Positions 13,801 through 24,505 of a DNA stretch of 64,000 nucleotides are shown here, piece by piece. A program made the position numbers and the translations under genes. The DNA is from Polytrichum commune (Eukaryota; Streptophyta; Polytrichopsida; Polytrichales; Polytrichaceae). The notes beneath the pieces were generated by a model. That model was given only the letters and a program-made list of their open reading frames with translations, was not told the origin of the DNA and did not search any database. Location of the stretch: positions 46,996,001 through 47,060,000 of the forward strand of contig OX485804.1 in NCBI GenBank assembly GCA_950295325.1, in the 5' to 3' direction. Positions within the stretch are counted from its first letter, which is position 1, and every line of letters begins with the position of its first letter.

Positions 13801-14930
13801 CAACCAATAAATAACATAGTATCATGATATGCAACATCAAGGACTTTAGGCTTCAAAAATATAATATCCTGGCCTTAATCCAAGTCGATCGATCTTTAGA
13901 TAAAGTTGGATGGCCATTCAATTGACTAACAAGTGTAGTTTTGAAAATTCTAGACTTCCCTATTTCTACATAAGCCATCATGGACTTTACATTGGATTGA
14001 GAGGACATTTCAACATTTTCATGCTCATCAATTAGAACATCCAAGGCATGTTCAAGCTCACTTTGCAACTCCACATCTTCATGTAAATCTTTTTAAATTG
14101 TAATTATGTCTCTATGACAACGTCCTTGCACATGTTTGAATTGTCTTCTCCAATACTACAATTTTCCTTGTCACCACCTTGTGCATTGTAATCATTAATC
14201 AACATGTGATCATAACCACACTCCTCATCCTTCTCCATATCTCCAAAGAAACGAGCCTCAAGAAGTGACCCTATCATACAAGTGCAAATATGGTATATGT
14301 TTTAAGAGGTCCTCCATACATGTACATAACTATGAGTTATAATTTGTGTAGCATATGTATACGTAATCTAGTAGTAAAGGTCACATCAATACCCCTTTTG
14401 TGCACTCCCGTAAATCGTAATGTGGTATGAAAGGTGCAACCTTTGGGATCCTGGCCTTTTCGCTTGAACCACGTGGTATTCATTGAAAACAATTTATGTA
14501 TTAATATCTCAAGATACACATGTGACAACATTTTGCCAATTGAAGATATATGACACCCATGACAATAAATCCAACATAACTTACTGATTATAATGTTGAA
14601 TCCCATAGTCATATCACCTAAATCTTTGATTTGTGTTAAAACGTTAAAATGCTTGCAACGTTTGCTTGCCAACATACAAGAACATCACAACTGCTTGGCC
14701 CCACCCCAAATTTGCTCTATGGGTAAGGAAGAGATTCCCACCCATCAAAACCGAAGGCGATCACAAAGGTCTATTGTTTTACCTCGAGTAGCAAAACAAA
14801 GCGGGCAAAAAGAACCAACAAACACTAAAGTCCGTAGCAAAAGAGCCAAAAAGTGAGTGGGAGTGCAACCGAGCACAATAATAATGTAATGAGAGCAATG
14901 GGGAGTTCTCATAAAAGTTAACTACTATTC
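10871..14930. other. AT-rich intergenic DNA without recognised genes
   Basis: Only short, unconvincing open frames occur. A poly(A) run lies at about 11649-11670. Nothing with a recognisable protein motif or clear repeat terminus was seen in this 4-kb stretch. Confidence 0.5.
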
Positions 14931-15514
14931 CTAGTACTTTTTCCCCCTATCCTGCCCGTTTCCTACTGCCCGCTGCCCCGACCAGACTCCCAATTCCCAT
15001 CGCGGCACGAACAGATTGCAAGCCTTTTCCTCTTCCATTGTCTACACATACGTGCACGCACATAGGGTTACGATCCTCTCAACCTTTTCGCGTCACATCA
15101 GAGTCGGGGGCACATGCATCGAATCATTCTTGCAACATCATATGGCATCAGAATTTTTTGATTCATAGATGTGCTTCAGGGGTTAAATTGTGGTGTGGAT
15201 GGGCGAAGAAACGAGGATGACGCAAATTAGGTCGAACGGTCGGTGAGAGGGAAGGGAAGAGTGATTGGGAGAGTGATTGATAAGAGTGATTGGTAGATTG
15301 ATTGGGAGAGTGATTGATAAGAGTGATTGGTAGATTGATTGATAGAGTGATTGATTTCGGAATCAAGCATGCGGGGAGCGCAATCGTTAGTGGAAAAAAT
15401 TGGCAGTAGAACAATAAGAGCATGGAATTGTGTGTGTGGTGTTTCTGATTGAGAACGGAGAGCAATTTGCGGTTTTGCAGTACGCTTTCTGAATTGGCCG
15501 AGGAATTGGATTAG

Positions 15515-15550
<36 letters not shown>

Positions 15551-15571
15551 GAGAGGTGTAATTGTTTAGGC
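14931..15571 (+). promoter_or_regulatory. Upstream region of the UBA-UBX-RING gene
   Basis: Composition turns GC-richer here. A tandem repeat with a period of about 37 bases (GATTGGGAGAGTGATTGATA core) runs from about 15262 to 15355. A GA-dinucleotide tract lies at about 15521-15544, some 30 bases before the start codon, a common feature of plant 5' UTRs. No TATA box was identified with confidence. Confidence 0.4.
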
Positions 15572-18500
15572 ATGGCGGACGTTTTGGAAGCGATGGGGTT
15601 TCCAAGCGATTGGTGTGAGCGGGCATTGCAGAGCACCAGCGGGATCGAACCTGCGGTGGAGTTGTTGCTGCAGTGGCAAGCAAACGGGGCTGCACCAACT
15701 CCAGCGGTCGCACCTGCACCTGCGGGGATGGCTCCAACTCTCCACCTATCAGGGAATCCGTCAGCACATACTGCTGTTTCTACCGTGACCACGGCAGCAT
15801 GTGGTCCATCTGATGCTGTAGTTCCTGATGCGTACGCCGATGAGCGGAAGCGGCGAACGGATGCGGCAGTGCGGCAGAGGAAGGTAATTTGGGCATCTGG
15901 ATGGAGTTTGGGAGGTTTCTGAGATAGTTCCTGGAAGGAATTACTACATGCTGAAGGGTTGTTACACTACAATGGTGGTTATGGTTGTAGTTGTGGCGAA
16001 CCACGATAATCAACCACAACTTCGGTTTTTTGTTTGTGAATCCTTGTGGTTGTGGTTGATGGTGGGGTTTGTCTTCTAAGTTTTCGCAATCTATCATTGG
16101 TTTAGGTCTTGAACTTGAGAAACAGTTGATGTGATTATTATCTTTGTTGTTGGCTTTAAATTGTAGTATTAAAATGGAAGGTAATTTGGGAATCTGGAAG
16201 GAGTTGGGGAGGTTTCTGAGATTCATGCTTATTGTTTTCGTCTCTAATGTACATTCTGAAGGGTTGTGTGCACTACAAAGGTGGATACGGTTAAGTGCAA
16301 TAATCAACCACAACTATGATTTTTTTCTTTTTCTTTTCTTAATAAGTATATATTCTACTTGTCTTGTGTGATTTATTGTGGGCGTGGTTGATGGTGGGGG
16401 TTGGTCTTCTAATTCGTTGCAATCTATCTTTGCTCTAGGTCTTGAAGTTGAGAAACAATTAAAGTGTTTTTTTATCCTCCTTGTTGGCCTTTGATTGTGG
16501 TGTTGAAGTGGTTGCTTCCTTAACTTTCTCCCTAGACCTTGGCCTTAAAGATCTTAAGTGGTGGTGCCACATGAGCATGAACAATCACCCTAAGGGTGGT
16601 TAACCACACGGAATAGTGGGGTAGAGGGAGGGTGGTTGTGGTTAGTATTTGTTATGCTTTTCCCATGGAAATAGAACCAAAGAAAGTAAATAACTACAAC
16701 TACGATCACGGCCACTCCTAGCCTTATCACCCCTTGAGTTCCTTTTCTGGTTTGCATTTATCTCCCTCGTTCATGCACTCTTGTCACATTTCACCAGTTA
16801 AGGTGGAGTAGGGTTGCTAAGGCAGAACAGTTTAGGGTGGAAGAATGGAATTTGCACTGTCTGCACACCAGTGTCATCTGGCCAGAATTCTGATTTTTCC
16901 ATTTTGCCATGGTTGTGTCACCAGGTTTTGCCATCTGAATAGTGGTTTACTCGGCCACAACTATTAGTGCTTAGTGCACTGTTGGTGTGGTTTTAAAATG
17001 TGTGATCATGCCTTCTGTATCAAGCTATTGGGGGTGAGACTGGTTTGAACTGATGTGAATATGCCTATGTATATATTTGAGGGCCAGGAACAAGAGGAGG
17101 CGAAGATGAAAATACGGCAGCACTTGGAGGAGGATAAAGCAAATCGGCAATGGCGCAATCAGCTTGCTGTTGGTACACCAGCGGTTAGCCGGAGCTGGCA
17201 GGCTGGTAACAATAGTGTTGATAATGTTGTCGAGCTGAACATCCGTTGTCCAGGTCATCCAAATATGAAGGAGCGATTCAGTGCAGGTACGAGTTAACAG
17301 CAAATTTTTATTTATCTTCCAACTTAAGGGAGAGCTTAGGTCATGGTGGCAGGTCTAGGTTTGTGAAAGGTATTGTGTTTAATGTGATGATTTTGTAGCT
17401 ACAGCAGACCTTGTACGGTGTGTTCTATTCAAAGAACCCTTCAGCAATTTCGTGAGAAGTAATAACTATGAGTATCTCACAAAGACGAGTGTTCCTGGGT
17501 GCCAGATGCAACCTTAAAGGATGTGAGGAAGTTTGTTCTACAGCAGCTGCAACGACAGCAGCTACCATTGTCTATAGGGATGCCATCAACTGCTGTGGCA
17601 AGTCGTCGTCTGGGAAGGCCTGTTCCTTTTAGTGGCGCCTCTGCAGCTCTATCATCTGACAGGTCTGTGCAAAGCTGTGCAACAAGCCTTTGATTCTTGT
17701 TTTTCTGCACAAATGAGAAGTTTGATGGTCTCTTGTTTTTTCAATAAACAAAAACAAGGAAATTGAACCTTGTTTTTAGGCGCATGCATTCCCTTTGCAA
17801 TGCTTAGAGGGGCTGGAATCTGAATTTAATAAGTTGTAATTTCTCTCCTCTCTAGATGCAAAGCCCTGATTTGTAGTAAGTGGTGCTTTGGATGATTTGA
17901 GTGTACATGCCTTGCGTGATTGAGTGGTAAGGAAAAGTGCAGGATGATATGTCAAGAAGCTTTGTAGTGTTCTTGTTGTTGTTCCACTCCTTTCGCATTA
18001 CATCCAAATTCTATTTTTTGCTCCAGATGCAGGTGTCGTGAATTACTCGCTTTGTTATGTTATAGTGATTGAATTTGAACCTTGGTTGATTGGATGCTTG
18101 GTTGTTGCAGAGAGGCACAACACGATATCTTGCAAGCTGCAAGAGAAAATTTTGAATTACAGACGAGTCGAATTGTGGCGCAAGCAAAGTCGATGAGAAA
18201 TGGTCAGTTGGGTACAGGCTCACCGGTGCTGCAAAACCAAGGGAGCGGGACCATTTACTTCTTGATCCCTTATCCACGAATGGTTTTTGATACAGGTGAT
18301 AGTGCAAGCCTCTGATGTTTCAGTTTTTGCACACCTGTCCATTAGTTGTAAGCTGTAGGTCAGAAAGTGCAGGTACAGGCGAACTTCTGATTCTGTGTCT
18401 TTAAATAGTACAGGATGTGATTGGCAATCAAATAGGTTAGGTGGAAGTGAATTGTAAGCTTATGTATTACTTCTGCCTATACACCTAGGGATTTGGTTTG

Positions 18501-21500
18501 TGGGCAAAAGAGGAAAGTATTGTTGGCCCTATTCCAGTGTATGAAACAGCAGGGTTCTAGTGGGGAGTGATGTTTATGGATCAGTGAGCCAGCGAAAACT
18601 GTCCATCTAAAAAATGTGTAAATAAGACTGAACTTTGTTCTCATAGATATTGAAGTAAAGGAGTGGGTGTTGGAAGGATGGTATACCTTGTCAAACATCA
18701 CAATCACTGGTCTTGTCCTTGAAGTGTGCATTTCGTGCCTCTCAACTGCTATTTTTGATGCAGAGGCATCTATGGAGACAACGTTACGGCAAGCAAACCT
18801 TGTTCCAAGAGGAGGCCTCACTGTGCAATTCCGATCATTCAAAGACGCATCTTCGTCTGAACAAGTCAATATATCGTCTGAACGTCTTAGACAACCACAA
18901 GAGAGTGTGAGTAGAGAAGCTGTACCTGGGCAACCAGGTCAATCCCCAGGAGAGAATCAGGTCAGGCAATATAGAGAGGATCCTGAAAAACGAGCACAAC
19001 GACTGAAAGCAACTGTGGATAGACTATCTGAAAGACGATATGGTGAATCGTCAGAGAATGCAGCACCTGCTGCAGCTTCAAGGCCCACATCAACACCAAC
19101 TCCAGCACCTTCTCAACCTGTGGCTATGAATAGGGAGGAGAGAAGCTTGGAGGTTGATGGTGAACGTGTTCGACATAGAGAACTTGCTTTACTGGCAGCT
19201 GCCAAAAGAATGAGTGAAGCAGCCCAGATTTTTCGAGATGGACTACCACCTGATGAAGGAGAGGCAGGGGGCGGATTTCATACACCATCTGACTTACCAG
19301 CTATGCCAGAATCTGCTAGAAATGATGGAGCAGTACAAGAGTTTTCCAATCTTCATGGGTCAAGGGTAGTAAATCATAGCCCTGGGAACCTGGATGTTAA
19401 AGGTAAGCAACCTGCAGATTGTGGTCCAAGTTCCCACCATATGCAATTGGCAGAGGTACAGGCACAGGATGGGGAAAGCCACATTGCAGGACCTACAGTG
19501 CGCTTCAGTAGGGCTCGAGTGCCACTGTCTTCTCCATTGTTATCGCGGCCAGAAAAGTTGCAGCGGACACATGAAGCAATCAACACTGGCTCCGATGAAG
19601 TAAATTTTGACCGAACATTTGCTGCTCGGTATGTCCAAACTTATAGAACTTCTGGTAATTCGAAGGCTTGGTATGGAAATGTGATGCCATCATATTATTG
19701 CATGATATGTCTGCAGGATGTTACAGTCTTAATTGGACATTTGGATTTGTTTCTGTTACGTCCTCTGTAGATTGGAGGTGGCTGTTTGTGCTTGACCTAG
19801 TTCTAGTCCTATTTAATCTACTTTGGGTTGAAGAAAGGATGTGTACTGAGATGTGTGTATCTGGAAGTGATGAAGGTAGTTTGGTATGATATTTGTGGCA
19901 GTGGACATGGCATGGATATTGCTGATAATAAAATGGAGGACATACAAGAAACTAGACCAACTGAAGAGGACACTGAAGGCTCCTCTAGTAGTGGTGGCCA
20001 CTTAATGAGTGAGCTACGGATACGCCTGGAAGATGGCAATGTGGTCACACATGCATTTCCTGCTTGTAAATTCTTCCAGACCCTACTACTTGATTGAATG
20101 TCCACTTGCCACAAGATTAGTGAATATTTCACCTGAATGTCTATCAGATATCTCTTTTCGGGATTGAAATTGACATTTTAATTTTGATATAACTCTCCGG
20201 ATCAAGTCTTATTTCATTCTGGTGCTTTGGGTTTTGAAACATCATTAGCTCTCATGCATGATCAAGATAGCTTATAAAGGGTTGTTGACTGTATATGCAG
20301 ATACTTCACTTCTGGCAGTCTGTGAATCTGTAGTTCCAGAGCATTCTTCAACTTCTGAGTATGGACTTGTAAGTGTCTGACACCTTATGTCTCTTTTTAG
20401 CATTGTCAACTCTTCACTGCTTGCATAAATGGGAGGGGTCACTAGTATAAGCATTAAATTGCGCCCTTCACAATCATCTAGATTTCTAATCAAGTGTACC
20501 CTAACAGGAGTTTTTGTGATTACCTTTACAAGTAATTTGTCCATTGCTAGAGTATTGTAGATTATAATGTCCATAAGGTCTACCACTGCTATTGTGATAC
20601 TGGAGTTGGCTAGATATAAGGTAGCATCTATTTACCTGATGTTGGTGGAATTTTAAGGTGTGAGATGTTCTCTTTGTTAACTCTTGGAAGTTTTGTTTCA
20701 AGCGAATTGATGGAAGGCATTGATTGGTGCAGATAATTCCAACTTCAGGATCACACTACTTGGAAGGAGAAGCATTGAATTCAACCCTTCAAGAAGGTAC
20801 CTTTCAACAGGCGCATCAGAAGTAGTCATTGTGGAGAGGTATTTTACTCTTTGCATGTGTCTCAATGGCAGAATTTTGTTGTCCTGTGCAGTGGGGCTTG
20901 TTCCGCGTGGTATGGTACACTTGCAAAAGGTGGCAAGCAGAGGGTTGGTTACGCAGGGTAGGAGGAGGACACGACGTGGAATGAGATATGCTCACAATAA
21001 TGATGAGCCTGAGCCTGAGCTGGAACAATTGTGGCAAGACTTTAGTCGTCATATGAATCCAAACCTTACATACGAAGAATTGGTAGAGCTTGAAGACAGC
21101 ATTGGCCGAGGTGATTTTAATATTCCAGATAATGTTATTTCTGCCAATCTGGTCTTTGTGTGCAGTGAAAGTTGATGTTTTCCCATATTCAGTGTCCCAC
21201 TGTCAAACCTGGTGAGGGAGAACTGGCTCACTTCTAACATTTACACTGTTTGTGCTTATAGCAAGGTCTCTGTAACGATGAAACTCCTTGTAACAGAGTT
21301 ATCGTTAAACTCAATGGGGCTTTTCAGCAGGAGGTGGTCCTCTATGATTTCCCAGTGGTGTTTTGTATACAAAACCAATGCAATATTTCCACTTGTGGTG
21401 CATGCTTGGAGGTTGTGTTTGAATTTGTATGAAGAGCAACCTATTTTGATTCACTGAGTGCCAATATCATTTTAGCACCCCCTTGGCATGCCAAAATGAG

Positions 21501-21935
21501 TATGGCCCTCAATGAACCGATGTAGAATGTACCTCTTTCAAACCTCCACACTTCCTCCAAGCTTGCATTTACTGAACATGGAAGGTTGTGTATGCAAAAC
21601 AACCAATACTGACCAAAAGGCCTGTTGAGTTAAAGGAGAACTCGAATGAGAGGTTTTAATTCTGTTGAGAAAGGTGGTGTTTGAACTTTTTGTTGCAAAC
21701 GTGGATGTGGGTTGTGACAGTGAATGTAGGGGTTCCGGAAGAAGCAATTGTGAATATGCCAACTCACATTGTTGCGAGGAGTGATGGGGATATTTGTATA
21801 GTGTGCTTGGGGGAGATGGTGGAGGGGGAAGAAGTCCTGTCATTGCCATGTGTACACACATTTCATCCTGCCTGTATCCGACAATGGCTGATGCAATCCA
21901 CATGCTGCCCAACTTGCAAACATTCTCTAACATAG
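15572..21935 (+). CDS. UBA / UBX / UBX / RING-H2 protein, predicted E3 ubiquitin ligase with CDC48-binding potential
   Basis: Ten exons join in one frame to 812 residues: 15572-15883, 17088-17286, 17506-17662, 18111-18295, 18764-19628, 19902-20065, 20301-20368, 20733-20796, 20892-21110, 21730-21935. Residues about 3-40 form a UBA domain with the MGF loop. Residues about 105-130 are charged and helical. A first UBX-like domain is split: beta/alpha part at about 150-190 (ELNIRCPG, DATLKDVRKFV), then about 75 inserted residues. It resumes at about 264-308 with the IPYPRMVF loop, equivalent to the FPR contact with Cdc48/p97, and TLRQANLVPRGGL. A 290-residue low-complexity linker follows. A second UBX-like domain at about 612-690 lacks the FPR loop. 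The C-terminus has a BIG BROTHER-like LTYEELVELED helix and a canonical RING-H2: C767, C770, C785, H787, H790, C793, C804, C807. The domains are seen; ligase activity and CDC48 recruitment are inferred. Confidence 0.85.
15882..16510 (+). repeat. Tandem ~300-bp duplication at the start of intron 1 of the UBX-RING gene
   Basis: Copy 1 (about 15882-16175) and copy 2 (about 16178-16510) share GGTAATTTGGG.ATCTGGA, GGGAGGTTTCTGAGAT, CTGAAGGGTTGT, AATCAACCACAAC, GTGGTTGATGGTGGGG and GAGAAACA. Copy 2 begins with the same AAGGTAATTTGGG string that forms the real exon-1 donor at 15884, so a second potential 5' splice site is present near 16180. Confidence 0.8.
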
Positions 21936-23397
21936 GTTGGTAGAGCTATTTTGGATTGCCACAAGCTATGGGTGTTAAATCCTACATATTACTTGAATAT
22001 GTCAGCACTCATGGAGATGATCGCTTGCAAGGCATGGAGCATGTGTGATAAAACACTTTGGTGGGTGAGGCAACCAACAACAGCAACCAAGCAATCACTA
22101 GGAAAAAAAAAATCAGTTCACAGAAGATAAAAAGCCACTTAGATGTTTCATGTACTGGGTCCACTCTGGAACTATTGATGCAGGAGATGTTGTTCAGACG
22201 GAGTATACTAATGAGTTTAATGTAGATATTTGTACTTTATCAAGACCTAGAGGTGTACCCAATTTAGTCCAAGACCAGATAGCAAAGTCTTCAAGAGTGC
22301 ATAGTTTCTGTAATGAAAGGACAGCAGGATGTCAAGCTTGAGCCTGAATGTATGAATCATGTCTCTATGAAGAGGTTTCTGGAGGCAAGGGTTCTTAGGA
22401 TCAGTAGTCAGTCTCAGGGTTTCTGTTTGGCATAGTCACACGTGTTCAAATTGATTTCCCTCATTTATGTCTACAATTTTGTACATTTAAGAACCAAAAT
22501 TACTAGGAACACCAGGGTGGAGCATTACCACCGCTTGGGTTCAAAGGCTATGGAAATGTTGAAGTTGGAGTTGTTCATACCTGTAAGTTTTCTTTTGTTA
22601 GCAGTGTTTTGAGAGTCAAACCCAAGGGCAAATATGTTTGGTTTGGAGATTTCATCCCATAAGGTAGAGGTCCTTAAACCAACTCTTTAGTTGATTCAGC
22701 CTAATTTTGGAGTTCAATTTGCATTAGTGGTATGCATGATTCGATTTGCAAATTGGCTAAGACATGGTAGATACAAACATAAAATACCTTGCACATGATT
22801 TGAAAATAAAATAACTTTTTATGTTATGTACCCCTAGATAGAATCCTTCCCTAGCTTCACACTTTTTTCATGGCTTCCAAAACCGCCTCACACTCGTCCA
22901 AAACTAACCCCGCTTTTTCTCAAAACTGCCCTGACCTTTGGTCCAAACAAATCCTGCACTGAAACCAACACTCCACTCAATAGAAAATTTGAGCTTTTAT
23001 AACTTTTGCATGTGGGAGCTTAATAATAACATCTGGGTAATGCACCCATAGCTATGTTCCAATGCTTGCCCAAATCCAATCCTATTTTCGTTCAAAATCA
23101 ACCTCCAGATTTCTATGCAAACCTCCCTGCTTGTCATCCAAAATTTGGCCTGCATAGAGAATACTTTCAAGAAGGGGTTGAAATTAGCACCCTCTACCAT
23201 ATTTTGGATTTCTCTTGAAGAACCTCTTTGTAAGACTTGTATTTGGTAACAAGTGCTTGAATACTTGAAGTTTCTGGACTTGGCTCCTTTACCATATTAT
23301 GATCATTACATTCATGTAGAGGCCATCTATTGAGTTAGATTGTGTTTATCAATGCATGGATGAGGTTGGAATAAGGGAATGAAGGTTGTATAACCAA
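21936..23397. other. 3' flank of the UBX-RING gene and intergenic DNA
   Basis: The first few hundred bases are presumably 3' UTR. No further gene was recognised. The open frame at 22150-22341 has no recognisable motif. Confidence 0.4.
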
Positions 23398-24030
23398 TGT
23401 ATAGGGAGTACCAAGGTTTAGCTACGAGCTTGCCTAATTTTTTTTGGAGATTTCCGATTGAGTTTGCAAAGATTGGGATGAGGTATCAATGTAGAAATTG
23501 TCGTCGTCGGAAATTGACTGGTTCAACCGACAATACGGTTAGGTGAGGCATCATAGTTTTAGATACTTTCTAAGAGTAATTTAAAAATAAAAATAAAAAT
23601 TTAAGCAAGTAGCTGAAGGGACTAGGGGTAACTAGCGGTCAGTTCTCCCCATTCATTGATGCACCCTCTTTGGATCCATACATTTTTCAAAGGCTACATC
23701 CTTGGCCCCTAGATGGTGGGCACTTGGCAAGGTTCAACTCCTTCCACAAATACTTGGAATTTCTTTCGACACAAATTCATCCCCTTAAAAGCATAAGACC
23801 AATTTTTTTATAAAATAAAATAAAAACAAAGAAATCCAACATAACTTCGGAAACATACCGAAGTAAAATTTAGAAAGTAAGAAAATTACCGAATGGTAAA
23901 CGTAAATGTAGGAATTTAAACGAGAAAAAAAAAAACCTGGCTTTCAGTAGCTTTTGGGTAAAAAGAAAAAAATCCGAACCTCTTTATAAAAGGTAGGAAA
24001 TGTACTGATTGTTGTATACAACTCCCCAGA
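23398..24030. repeat. Long dispersed repeat, copy B
   Basis: Shorter relative of the sequence at 9130-10500, in the same orientation. Left (about 23398-23625) and right (about 23750-24030) segments match copy A. The middle is deleted or replaced. It lies just downstream of the QTRT2-like gene's last exon. Confidence 0.6.
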
Positions 24031-24505
24031 CTGTGGTTATGACTCTCGCAATTCATTACTGTATCCTAACCTTGCCCACACTCACAATGGAATTATTAAA
24101 CTCATACTTCCTGTGAAATATCCATTAAATACTGAGAATCAGCTGGAAATGGAAGTTCCTAGCTCAAATCCATATTTTTGAGCATAGCGAAGACCTGTCA
24201 TGTTTCTATCTGCCAACAGATACTATAACTGTGTTTGTAATTGGGTACCAGAATAAAATCCCAGGAAGACCTGGATCCAATTTGAGGAAACAGCCTAAAG
24301 CACATGGATTATGCAACTGTCAATCAAAATCTTGATAAATTGGCGAGCTTCAGTGCTTAATATATTGTCCATTGGCTGGAGAATGTAATCTACCAATCTC
24401 GAATTTCACCATCCTCATTTGATCAAGCCTGATAATAGGCATCTAAGTAAAATGCTGTCTAGTTTCTTCTGATTGCCACTGAAGACTATTATGTATACTT
24501 CACAA

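Noticed and set aside
14337-14675. 112-residue minus-strand frame as a possible retroelement or transposase remnant
   Set aside because: No reverse transcriptase, integrase or DDE motif could be seen and no repeat termini surround it.
17400-17505. Extra exon of the UBX-RING gene with a frame beginning ATADLVRCVLF
   Set aside because: It leads to a stop in its own frame. Joining 17286 directly to 17506 restores a continuous UBX sequence (FSADATLKDVRKFV).
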